A stretch of 64,000 bases of DNA, from positions 60,225,172 to 60,289,171 of the forward strand of contig CM056744.1 of NCBI GenBank assembly GCA_029851415.1, in the 5' to 3' direction. Of the stretch, positions 1 through 9,515 are shown piece by piece. The stretch comes from Eretmocerus hayati. Taxonomy: Eukaryota; Arthropoda; Insecta; Hymenoptera; Aphelinidae. Numbering within the stretch: the stretch's first letter is position 1; each line of letters begins with the position of its first letter. The position numbers and the translations under genes were made by a program. The notes under the pieces were generated by a model, which ran no database searches, had not been told where the DNA came from, and worked only from the letters and a program-made list of their open reading frames with translations.

Positions 1-589
1 TGAAAAAAAATACGCTGCTAAAAGAATTTAGCAGAATGCTTTTTCATTGCCATAGAAGAAGTCAACTAATCTCATATTATTCACTCGAACATTCAAATAC
101 ATTAATATGTTACATTAACCAATTCTCCTCATGGAATTTTTATCAAAATATTTATTCATCCAAAATATCAAAACGTCTCCTAACCATGATCCAGAACATG
201 AGATATTTTTTCGAATTTCTTTATACTGACTTTCTGTAATATCAATTGGTAGACATCCATGATCCTTCATTTATCTTTGATCTTCATCTTCAACATCAAT
301 CAAATCCACAATATCCTCCTCAATGTTTTGTTCTTTACTATCTTGCTCTAATTCATCATCCTGTGTTTGACATTTTACTATGTTAACAGGTTTATGGTCT
401 GATGAATATGACTCGTATACATTGAAAAGGGAATGAATCGGTTTGAAGAAAATCAAGTAAAATTGAGTATTTTTCTACAAATTAGTTATTTGAAGAATAA
501 ATTATGGAGTGTAAATTTCAATTTGCAGTAGGTGGAACAGAGTGATAATAACGTAAAGGTCTTTATTGATTTTCATTAACGCGAGAAAT
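1..589. other. AT-rich intergenic sequence
   Basis: No convincing gene, RNA or transposon end was seen. Open frames here are short, without recognisable motifs, and the base composition is AT-rich like the other noncoding stretches of the window. Confidence 0.5.
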
Positions 590-590
590 T

Positions 591-1330
591 GATTGATTGA
601 TACAGAAATTTGGTAAACAGGTGATTATGTTAGGAAAGAAAGCAATTAACTGTCGGTGAACGTGAAAATTGGAATAAAAATGAATCATTTGGAACGGAAA
701 ATTTCGAGATCGATTTGACAAAATCTTTTGAGACTTTGTAGGTGTATTTCAAACACTGCGACGATGATGCCAGTGAATTTTGAGCATGATCGCATGAATA
801 TTTTTTGACTGTTGAATTTTTTAATGAGAAATTCGAAATTTTTCGGAAAGAAGCAAATCTTATAAATGATTTGTACTTCATTTGACTATATGAAAAAAAT
901 GTCAAGGAAGTACTTTAAATATTTTTCGGCGTGCTGGATCGATTCGTTGATACAGAATTTTGGTGAACAGGTGATTATGTTAGGAAAGGAAGCAATTAAC
1001 TGTCGGTGAACGTCAAGATTGGAATAAAAATGTATCATTTGGAACGCAAAATTTCGAGATCGATTTGACGAAATCTTTTGAGACTTCGTAGGTGTATTTT
1101 AAAGACTGTGATGATGATGCCGGTGAATTTTGAGCATGATCGCATGAATATTTTTTGACTTGTAAATTTTTTAATGAGAAATTTGGAATTTTTCGGAAAG
1201 AAGCAAATCTTATAAATGATTTTTATTCCATTTTACTACATAAAAAAATGTAAAGGAAGTAATTTAGAAGTTTTTCGACGTGCTGAATCGATTGGCTGAT
1301 ACGGAATTTTGTTAAATTGTGATTAGAAAG
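591..1330. repeat. Tandem duplication, unit about 350 bp, 2.1 copies
   Basis: A unit starting near 591 recurs near 941 and starts a third time near 1290. Landmarks are GATACAGAA at 597, TACAGAATTT at 951 and TACGGAATTT at 1300, giving a period of 349-350 bp. The first two units share long stretches such as AACAGGTGATTATGTTAGGA, with scattered substitutions and small indels. The third copy stops after about 40 bp. The unit has no long reading frame, so it looks like a noncoding satellite-like duplication. Confidence 0.85.
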
Positions 1331-1427
1331 GTTTTATAGCCCAACGAAAGAGAGGTGTGTAAAAGATATAATAAAATGAGCTTCAATCGAAATTCCGTAT
1401 TAACCAATCGATTGAGCACGTCGAGAA
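1271..1427. repeat. Short inverted repeat ending the 350-bp tandem array
   Basis: About 40 bp at 1271-1310 (including CGACGTGCTGAATCGATTGG) recur as reverse complement at 1390-1427, about 80 bp away, with a few mismatches. The left arm is the start of the third tandem unit, so the array ends in a hairpin-forming inverted partial unit. This could be the terminus of a foldback or rolling-circle element, but no transposase or target duplication was found. Confidence 0.6.
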
Positions 1428-1910
1428 ACGCGTAAATCAACAGCCTCAGATTTTTTGAGCAGGAAGGAGAGAATATTTTTAGTTTTTAAGATGAAAAAAA
1501 ATTATACATAAATGAAAAAAAAATGCATAAGTATAAGAGTAATCATCGGGGGGCACTCAAAATCTAGCATTCCCATCTAGAGACGCCTCCGAACATGGCA
1601 TAAAAATTTCAGGACGATCTATCAAACCAGTGAGGAGTTTTGCTGAGCGATAGAAAACAACATACATACATACACACACACACAGACACGGACAGAGGGC
1701 TCGAAAGACGGGGTTGTAGTAATTTTGTGAGAGGTTATAACGAAAAACTGTGACCTACATTCGATAGATCTTGACGAAAGGAAGAGGATTGTAACAATTT
1801 CATGTATGCAAGAGGTTCACTGGAGGGGAAAAAATATTTTTTTAGAAAAAATTTGACGAAAATTCTGTTGGCACCAAATGAATGCTTTCTTTTTTGAGAA
1901 AGCAAAAGAA
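1331..1910. other. Noncoding sequence with CA-type simple repeat
   Basis: No gene seen. Around 1665-1690 there is a CATA/CA simple repeat followed by a GACACGGACAGAG motif, a pattern often met inside degenerate insect repeats. No element boundary could be fixed. Confidence 0.4.
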
Positions 1911-1939
1911 GATGGACTAGAATTATCGTATAGATTTCC

Positions 1940-1941
<2 letters not shown>
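1911..1941. repeat. Flank shared with 37745-37775, left border of GA tract
   Basis: The 31 bp starting GATGGACTAGAATTATCGT and ending GATTTCCAG occur again at 37745-37775 with about two differences. Both copies lead straight into a (GA)n tract. At 37820 the tract is followed by the minisatellite block that here appears only at 19698, after five retrotransposons. This 31-bp piece is therefore read as the left shoulder of the ancestral GA tract. Confidence 0.8.
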
Positions 1942-2007
<66 letters not shown>

Positions 2008-2024
2008 TAGATAGATAGATAGAT
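1942..2024. repeat. (GA)n microsatellite grading into (GATA)n CR1 tail
   Basis: Pure GA dinucleotides run to about 2000, followed by six GATA units to 2024. The GATA part is the complement of the (ATCT)n 3' tail of the minus-strand CR1-1. The same tail is seen on plus-strand copies near 49936 and 55757. Confidence 0.95.
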
Positions 2025-2357
2025 GTCCTTTTATTCGTCCGCAGACAAAAGATCAAATTACATATGATTACATATGCCCGTTAAAAATATAATATCGTGT
2101 ATAGAAAATAATCATAAAAAATAATGTATATATATACTCATGATAATAATAATAATTTCAGTGAAATACTGTTTTGGTCAAGGACACTTGATATCACAAT
2201 TTGTGACTAGTCAGGGCAAACTCATTATTCTAAGTACAAAATTTTGTAGTAAGAGAGGGATTTGGGCTCACAGTCATATCACAGTTGTGTTTCATCAGTC
2301 GTGTGACAGAAAGTCACATATAGAAAGAAATATTAATAAAAAGTAGAGCCCAACCCA

Positions 2358-5285
2358 TCACAGATTAAAATAATGCCTCCTCCCCACATCAATCCTCTGA
2401 GAAGACTGAGTCAGAAGGAAATCTTTCAAGGCCTCTTTGAATACTGATATTTTCCTCAGCTGCCGAAAGCCCGGAGGGAGAAAGTTCCACAGATGAGCAC
2501 ATTGAACTTGGAATGATCTTCTTCCATACTCAAGTCTCATGTTGGGGACTTTGAGTACTCGCTCTTCTAGATCACCACGTGCGGGGCGTTCGGATTGGTA
2601 CCTGGTAAACATCGCAGCTAGGTAGCCAGGTTCTCCAAGATGCATGATCTTATGCATTAAGAGTGCTGCGAAGTACATTCTCCGCGAATCAGTACGTAAC
2701 CAACCCAGGCGCTCCCTAAACGGGGTGATGTGCTCGTCTCTCCTAAGATCAAAAATGTATCTCACACATGAATTGCTCAGTCGTTGTATCCGTTGCCGCT
2801 GTTCGTCCGTGGCGTCGAGGTACACGACCGTGCAGTAATCTAAATGCGGTTGAACCAAAGACTCGACCAGGCGAACTCGGAGTGGTCTGGTGATACATGC
2901 CCTAAAAAACCGCAAACCGTAGAGGGCTCTGTTGACTTTCTTAGTTAAATTATCAATGTGCGGTTTCCACGTCAGTTCACTGTCAAGTGTAACACCTAGA
3001 CTCACGACAGAGTCACTGAATGGGACGAACACTCCGTCCTGTATCTCAACCCCTGGCAAATTCATGCGTCGCAAGTCTTTAACGTTCCTCTCGGAACTGA
3101 AAAAGATTGCCTTGGTCTTCCCAGCGTTGAGGCGCAGGTCGGAATTCCTAGCCCAGTCAGCAACGAGTCGCCCTATATCCCCTAGTCGAGCGATTCCCTG
3201 GTCGATGTTCTTTTTATCGACTTGTAGATAAATCTGGAGGTCATCCGCGTAAAATAAGTGGTTAACCGACTTTCCGTTCAGTAGCCCGGGCAAGTCATTC
3301 ACATACAGACTAAAGAGGAGAGGCCCGAGAACGGACCCCTGTGGAACACCCAGATTGGTTTCTAGCCAATCAGATTTACCTGCTTTCGAAGTGATTTGTT
3401 GGGTGCGACCCTGTAAATATGATTTTATCCACAGGAGTGCCGATCTCGAGAAACCGAGATGTCGTAGCTTCCTCAGTAGCTTGGATGGTGAGATTGTGTC
3501 GAATGCTTTACTAAAGTCAAACAGTAGGAGCAGAGTGATCTTCTTTCTGTCAATTCCTACTCTGATGTCGTCTGTCAACTTCAGTAGTGCCGTCTGGGTA
3601 CTGTGATGTTGCTTGAAACCAGTCTGGAACGGATCAAGTAATTTCTCAATTTTTAAATACTCCGTGATTTGGTCATGTGCGATTTTTTCCAGAACCTTGG
3701 AGAGGAAGCACAGCAGCGCTATGGGACGGAAGTCCGAGACTGCTGATGGAGCTGCAGTCTTCTTTAATGCAATCAGCTGCGCTTGCTTCCAAGCCTCAGG
3801 AAAAACGCTATGAGCGAAAGAGGAATTGAAGATATGTACAATAAGATCACCAATACTCGGAAGAGCTTTCGCGATCACGCTTTGGGGGATTCCATCCGCC
3901 CCACGGGCCTGGGAGGAGAAATGTTTGATGGCAAGGACTACATCATTGTAATTTGTGGGCTTAAATTTGAACCCCTCCTCCGGTGCCGAACTAAGATCGT
4001 CCATCGCTCCATTGATATTTTCGTGAGGCGAGACAGAAACCCCCGCAAAGTGAGCGTTCAACTCATCCGGTGTGAAACCATGAAGTTCTTCCTCTTTGCT
4101 CTTGGGCAAGAGGCCAAGGTTGCGCATCTCCTTCCAGATGTTCTTCTTCTGATCAAGAGCGTCCGTGAGATGGGTTTGAAGGAAGGAGTTCCGCTCTTGA
4201 TCAATGCGCAAGTCGACCTCTTCGCTAAGACGAAAGTACTCACTTTGAAGCTCAGGACACTTGCGTTGGTTACGTTGCATCCGCTCCCAGCGCCTGCGCG
4301 TCGCGTCTCGCTTATTCATGAGCACTTTCAACTCCGGACCAATCCAAGGAGCATCTTTTTTCTTCGGATTTATAGTTTTCTCCGGTGCTAATTCGTCCAA
4401 AACGGTCTTTAAATTTTCATTCAAGCAGTTTATTGCATCTTCCAAACTGGTTTCAGCATTTTCAAGAGCTGTCCAGTTGCAGCGAAGCAAGCGGTCATTC
4501 AATATCTCCGGAGTGATCTTACGGAAATCCCTATAGGTGAAGGAATTTCTCGGCGGAGTGGGAGTGAAGACGCTGATGGTGACGTCAATGACCGAGTGCC
4601 TGCCGAAACTGGGCAGGACTCTGTTTTGAAAGTCGGTAATAATGTCGTTGTCATCCACGTAAATATGATCAATCCATGTATGAGATACATTGGGGTTATG
4701 TTGGTGAGTCGGGCCATGCTGTACTATCTGCAAGGCAAGTTCTTCTGTCAGAGCAGTCAGTGTTTTGGTGTCAGAGTGAGTAGCGTCAAGTAAATCCGCG
4801 TTCAGATCTCCCATTATAATTTTGTGACTGTAATCGCCACACAGTCGACGTAATGAGCCAAACAGCCCATCATCCTTCTGCATGGCGATTTTCGGGGGCC
4901 TGTAAATTACTACGACTAATATCGGAGGAGAGTTGCCCTGCTGTACGCTACAGAAAAGATATTCAGGTACTCCAGGTTTCCCTGGCCCAAAAGTATTCGA
5001 CGAAATCAATTTCTCAACCTTGAAGTCATTGCGTACATACAAGGCAACCCCACCTCCCTCTCTGTTGCGATCCTGTCTCAACAGTGAAAACCCCGGAATC
5101 TGAACGAGACTGTCATCCACATACTCATCAAGCTTCGACTCAGCCACCCCAAATAGATGATAGGAGGGATCGTTAGCGACGAGCAAGCGTAGATGCTCAA
5201 TCTTATCTGTCAGGGAGTTAAGATTGATAAATCCCGCTTTTAAGAAACCTCCACCCCCTCGTCGCTCCTCAGCAGCCGTATTTAG
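2358..5285 (-). CDS. CR1-1 ORF2: endonuclease-reverse transcriptase
   Basis: 975-codon open frame directly after the ORF1 stop codon, in the same frame. The AP-like endonuclease comes first: GFINLNSL, AESKLD with the metal-binding Glu, YRPP, MGDLNADLL and GRHSVID. The reverse transcriptase follows with FRPIALL, QTGFKQHHSTQT, LFDFSKAFD, GVPQGSVLGPLLFSLYVNDL, the catalytic FYADDLQIY and LGVTLDSELTWK. A C-terminal region conserved in this group runs to the stop at 2358. No ATG precedes the endonuclease motifs; the first in-frame ATG is near codon 115. Expression therefore likely needs readthrough of the UGA at 5286-5288 or a non-AUG start. The protein would nick CT/GA target DNA and copy its own RNA there. 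No frameshift or nonsense codon seen. Confidence 0.92.
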   Translation of the reverse strand, partial: LNTAAEERRGGGGFLKAGFINLNSLTDKIEHLRLLVANDPSYHLFGVAESKLDEYVDDSLVQIPGFSLLRQDRNREGGGVALYVRNDFKVEKLISSNTFGPGKPGVPEYLFCSVQQGNSPPILVVVIYRPPKIAMQKDDGLFGSLRRLCGDYSHKIIMGDLNADLLDATHSDTKTLTALTEELALQIVQHGPTHQHNPNVSHTWIDHIYVDDNDIITDFQNRVLPSFGRHSVIDVTISVFTPTPPRNSFTYRDFRKITPEILNDRLLRCNWTALENAETSLEDAINCLNENLKTVLDELAPEKTINPKKKDAPWIGPELKVLMNKRDATRRRWERMQRNQRKCPELQSEYFRLSEEVDLRIDQERNSFLQTHLTDALDQKKNIWKEMRNLGLLPKSKEEELHGFTPDELNAHFAGVSVSPHENINGAMDDLSSAPEEGFKFKPTNYNDVVLAIKHFSSQARGADGIPQSVIAKALPSIGDLIVHIFNSSFAHSVFPEAWKQAQLIALKKTAAPSAVSDFRPIALLCFLSKVLEKIAHDQITEYLKIEKLLDPFQTGFKQHHSTQTALLKLTDDIRVGIDRKKITLLLLFDFSKAFDTISPSKLLRKLRHLGFSRSALLWIKSYLQGRTQQITSKAGKSDWLETNLGVPQGSVLGPLLFSLYVNDLPGLLNGKSVNHLFYADDLQIYLQVDKKNIDQGIARLGDIGRLVADWARNSDLRLNAGKTKAIFFSSERNVKDLRRMNLPGVEIQDGVFVPFSDSVVSLGVTLDSELTWKPHIDNLTKKVNRALYGLRFFRACITRPLRVRLVESLVQPHLDYCTVVYLDATDEQRQRIQRLSNSCVRYIFDLRRDEHITPFRERLGWLRTDSRRMYFAALLMHKIMHLGEPGYLAAMFTRYQSERPARGDLEERVLKVPNMRLEYGRRSFQVQCAHLWNFLPPGFRQLRKISVFKEALKDFLLTQSSQRIDVGRRHYFNL

Positions 5286-5291
5286 TCAAGG
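5280..5291 (-). promoter_or_regulatory. ORF1 stop UGA in UGA-CUA context, in frame with ORF2
   Basis: On the sense strand ORF1 ends CCT-TGA-CTA-AAT and the frame stays open into ORF2. UGA followed by CUA is an established leaky context in eukaryotes. CR1-2 has TGA-CTA-G at the same place (12440-12446), and CR1-4 has TGA-CAA (52166-52171). The stop and the shared frame are seen directly; readthrough is inference. Confidence 0.6.
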
Positions 5292-7097
5292 AGTCTCCGC
5301 TGATACTGCTGCCGGAACTCGGCTCTGCTCCGGAGCAGTTGTGCAGCTCTGGGTGATGTTAGAGGACGCACAAGTACGTTTTGGAACACTTCGACAGGCC
5401 GTTTGAATGACCTGCAGATCAGCGAGGGATTCGAACGTATGTGCTCGCTCACCATTTTTCCGCCTGACCCAGAAACGTCCACCGCTGTGCCAGACGTATC
5501 TTAAACCCAAACCGCGTGCAACCGTTCTCAAACGTGTGTATTCCTTGTACTTCTCACGGGGGAGCATTTCATTTATAAAGATTTTACGGTTTGGCACATG
5601 AGCTTCCGCATCTGAGTCAAGTAGATCAGGCTGGATGTTATTAGCCGTGAAATAATTATTGGCAATTGAACGTTTAGCTCGAATCACTTTCCCGACTAAT
5701 ATGCTACTGGAGAGTTGGACTACGCATGATGGTAGAGTGCGTGAGACGGCAGCTGAGGCTCGTGAAGATGGATCCGAATCACGATTACTTGCTGAAGGCC
5801 TCTCCTCAGACGCATGCCTTGGATGCAGGACATGAACATCAACAATGTCTGCCCTCTCCAGTGAGGGAAGAATGGACTTGAGCACTGCGTAGGAAATATT
5901 AGATATTTGTGCCGGTGAGGCCATAGAATTTTCTTTCAAAACACCATTAATAATCAGTTTGCAGCGCTCAAGACCATCACTGCCGTGTCCCCGTCCTTGC
6001 TTCTCAGCATGTGAGTGGGGGGACTCGTTCATCCTAGGTGAATTAATAAGAATCGAGGATTGATGTGTCGATTCGGCATTACAATTCTCATCATTTCTTA
6101 ATTTATGATTTCGCAGAGTACTCTGGAAGCCTTCAAGCAGCTCAGTAAGAGTGGAAATCTGGCCCTTCATATTGGAATTCTGCTCCAAAAGAAGCTGGCG
6201 ATCTAAACAGAGCTCCTCCAGCTGGGAGTTCTGTTTCTCTATAAGTCTTTCGAGAGAAGACACACGTGCTAACAGACAATCATCCACCTCTTTCACCGCT
6301 GGCGTGAGAGATGGAGGGGGAATGGCAACGTTGCGTCGACTCACGAGGGATTTTATTTCGTCAAGCTGATTTTGGAGCAAGGTATTTTGGTCGTAAAATA
6401 GGTCCAGAGTACTCTGCGCTATAAGTACCCATTTTGGCTCTGGAGAAGGTAACGGCGTCGATGTGGGTGATGCTGAAGGATGTTCCAAGTTGTTGGAGCT
6501 GTTGCTCTTCTCCATCTCAGCAGGGCCGTCCTCAGGTGGTGTAGGATGCAGCAACTGGGAGGCACTAGTGAGCCGCTCGTGAGTATGCTGCTTTTGAATA
6601 TTCGCGGGCTCTACTTCGCTGGAGTCGTGGATGGTGGCGCCACGTAATGGAGTTGAAACAGCGGTTTGCGGAATACCCCCCGCTAGCGCGAGCTGTGGAC
6701 TCCCGGTGGATTGAGAGATCCTGGTGGTGGGGAGCTTCGCGCTACGCCGCACGCTGGTATATTGCGGAGCGGGGGGAAACAATCCAGATGCAGCACGCAT
6801 GCTGAGCCGCGTGTGTGAGTTGGGCTGATTACTCACACATCTCTGCGAGTTCGTATTCTCCTTCTCTCTCTCTCTGGTCGTCTGCGTGCTGAGACGAGTG
6901 GCAGAAGTCGTCTGCTTCATTGCTTTTGATGTTAGTTTTGCGGTTGGAATTTCGCTCACCTGCAGACAGCTAGTGCATGTCACTGCTCCTCGGGATAGCT
7001 TCGAGCACTTGACGTGTGCAGATCTTTTGCATATGCTGCATTCTCTGCTGCCCGTGCGTAAGGTGCCGTTGCAGGCACAGCAGGTGTTGTCGTTCAT
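5286..7097 (-). CDS. CR1-1 ORF1: zinc-finger nucleic-acid-binding protein
   Basis: About 603 codons from the ATG at 7097, chosen because it begins MNDNTCC just before the conserved zinc-binding region. The frame extends upstream only without an ATG. Residues 5-45 carry a PHD-like Cys/His cluster: CCAC, CSIC, HVKC and CTSC pairs. A long Ser/Thr/Pro-rich region follows. A Leu/Glu-rich stretch (RLIEKQNSQLEEL) predicts a coiled coil, and a C-terminal block contains FINEMLPREKY and YVWHSGGRFWVRRKNG. PHD-type fingers in ORF1 are known in CR1 and relatives. The likely role is RNA packaging and chaperoning of the retrotransposition complex. It ends at the UGA discussed at 5280-5291. Confidence 0.85.
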   Translation of the reverse strand: MNDNTCCACNGTLRTGSRECSICKRSAHVKCSKLSRGAVTCTSCLQVSEIPTAKLTSKAMKQTTSATRLSTQTTREREKENTNSQRCVSNQPNSHTRLSMRAASGLFPPAPQYTSVRRSAKLPTTRISQSTGSPQLALAGGIPQTAVSTPLRGATIHDSSEVEPANIQKQHTHERLTSASQLLHPTPPEDGPAEMEKSNSSNNLEHPSASPTSTPLPSPEPKWVLIAQSTLDLFYDQNTLLQNQLDEIKSLVSRRNVAIPPPSLTPAVKEVDDCLLARVSSLERLIEKQNSQLEELCLDRQLLLEQNSNMKGQISTLTELLEGFQSTLRNHKLRNDENCNAESTHQSSILINSPRMNESPHSHAEKQGRGHGSDGLERCKLIINGVLKENSMASPAQISNISYAVLKSILPSLERADIVDVHVLHPRHASEERPSASNRDSDPSSRASAAVSRTLPSCVVQLSSSILVGKVIRAKRSIANNYFTANNIQPDLLDSDAEAHVPNRKIFINEMLPREKYKEYTRLRTVARGLGLRYVWHSGGRFWVRRKNGERAHTFESLADLQVIQTACRSVPKRTCASSNITQSCTTAPEQSRVPAAVSAETP

Positions 7098-7403
7098 CGT
7101 ACAGCAGACAGCGAGACAGGCTAGCGAAGCAGACGACCTCCGAGCATGCGCCGAGAGCTCACTTTCGGCGCCAAGCACAGCCAACTCGATGTTATTGTTG
7201 GAGTTGCAGAATTGGAATTATTCCTCCCAGGCTCGATCAGGAGCCATGCAGTAATGCTCCAATGGTATGAGCCTGCAGGAGGAAGCCCAATCTGCAAAAA
7301 AGTGCCACTCGAGACGACGTTTTGATGGTTAAAACGATATTCTAACACAGAGCGATGTTGTATGCGTGTGGAAGCACTTACCGCGCCAGAGAGAGAGCCG
7401 CGC

Positions 7404-7959
<556 letters not shown>

Positions 7960-7972
7960 GAGAGAGAGAGAG
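7960..7972. repeat. Short (GA)n spacer between R1-C and R1-B
   Basis: About 13 bp of GA between the poly(A) of R1-C and the truncated 5' end of R1-B. This is what remains of the target tract at that junction. Confidence 0.85.
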
Positions 7973-8689
7973 ATGCTCTACGGTGCACCCGTGTGGGGAA
8001 AGAGAGTAGAGAAGACCATCATCGAGAAGAAGATGGGGCCTGTCCACCGGAGAGCGGCCCTGAGAAGTATCCGTGCCTACCGCACCGTGTCAGGAGATGC
8101 GGCTTACGTATTGGCGAGTACACCGCCCATCCACTTGCTCGTCGCGGAGCGAGTGAGGATCTGGGACCGCCAGAAAGTGATCGGAGCCGAACGAGTACTC
8201 ACCCCGACGATGAAGGAGATTATCCGCGACAACGAGAAGGAAACCAGCCTTGAGCATTGGCAAACTGAGTGGGATTCGCCATTTGCGAACGGCAGATGGA
8301 CGCACCGGCTGATCCGTGACGTAGCCAAGTGGGCGGAACGCACCCACGGAGAGATGGACTACTGGACGACGCAGGCACTGAGCGATCATGGTTGCTTCGG
8401 TTCCTATCTAACCAGGTTCAAGAAGAGGAGGACCCCAGCATGTCAGTCATGCGGGGATGAATGGGATGACGCCGAACATGCCCTGTTCAAGTGCAGCGAC
8501 ACCCGGAGAGAGCGCGCCGAGCTGGATGAATGGCTGGGTGCTCAACTAACACCCGAGAATCTCGTCCCGTACTTGCTCCGCAACCAGGAGACATGGGATA
8601 GACTCACCGGATACATCAAGCTGGTGATGACCCGCAAAGAGGAGAAAGAGAGGGAAGTAAGGCGCCTCGAAGTAGGCGAATCACAGTGA
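7973..8689 (+). pseudogene. R1-B ORF2, C-terminal fragment
   Basis: Open to its natural stop at 8687-8689 but lacking the endonuclease and RT domains. It begins at the conserved MLYGAPVWG region downstream of the RT core. It keeps the CCHC-type motif typical of R1-clade ORF2 C-termini: CQSCGDEWDDAEH then FKC. It is a truncated retrotransposition product. Confidence 0.88.
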
Positions 8690-9155
8690 CTCTGCCGATT
8701 GAAACAGAAGAGGCCCAAATGATTCCAGGAGGAATCTGATGCACTGAAGAGGGAAGAAAGAAGAAAGAAGAGAGAAGAAAGAAGAAAGAGAGGGAACAAT
8801 GAAGAATGAAGACAGAAGATGCCGACAAGTGGCCGAAGAGAGAAGATGGAGAAGAGGAACGCTCGCAATCGAGCGCGAGACATGCCGCTCATCCTGAAGT
8901 AATGCTCACGCGGTTCCGGGATGAGATGGTAGATGCAGGTGGATCTCCTTCTTGATTGCCCGATGCCCTAGGTATCGGACATCGAGGGGAGAGGGATATT
9001 ACACGGCCGGGCCCACCTCTCGGTGGGCCCCACCCAAACCCGTGTCCCGCCTGGTATGGCCTGCGTGGGCTATGCGTAGTCCGCGTAAGCTGAACCAGTC
9101 CGGTGTCTGGGGACGGATCCGAGGGATCCTGAGGCAGATTTTGCCCTCTAACCAC

Positions 9156-9195
<40 letters not shown>
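7973..9195 (+). mobile_element. R1-B: 5'-truncated R1-clade retrotransposon
   Basis: Begins abruptly inside ORF2, continues through a 3' UTR and ends with a long poly(A) at 9159-9195. GA repeat flanks both ends (7960-7972 and 9196-9206). Coding sequence to about 8750 nearly matches R1-A at 18505-19270, but the downstream 3' UTR differs clearly from that of R1-A while matching R1-C. Confidence 0.9.
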
Positions 9196-9198
<3 letters not shown>

Positions 9199-9217
9199 AG
9201 AGAGAGATAGATAGATG
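9196..9217. repeat. (GA)n then (GATA)n at CR1-2 3' end
   Basis: A short GA run after the R1-B poly(A) passes into GATA units, the complement of the CR1-2 (ATCT)n tail. R1-B and CR1-2 thus abut 3' end to 3' end within microsatellite. Confidence 0.9.
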
Positions 9218-9515
9218 TCCTTTATTCGTCCGAAGACAAAAAATACAATTGCATACACCTACGTATGCCCGTTGAAATGTAATAGCACGTATAAGAATGA
9301 ATATAATATATGTACAACAAGATAATAATGATAATTTCAGTCAATTACTGGTTTGGTCAAGGACGATAATTATCACAATTCGTGACTAGTCAGGGTGCAT
9401 ACTTAGAAGTATAAAAAGAGGGGTAAGGGCTCGCACTAATATCACAGCTATAGATCACCAATTGGGTGACTCAGGTCACATGTATAAATACTAAATTAAA
9501 GAAGAGCCCTTCCCA

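Noticed and set aside
3783..4391. 202-codon plus-strand frame opposite CR1-1 ORF2 (and other antisense frames within ORF2 copies)
   Set aside because: It lies wholly antisense to a conserved endonuclease gene with clear motifs and recurs as a shadow in the other CR1 copies.
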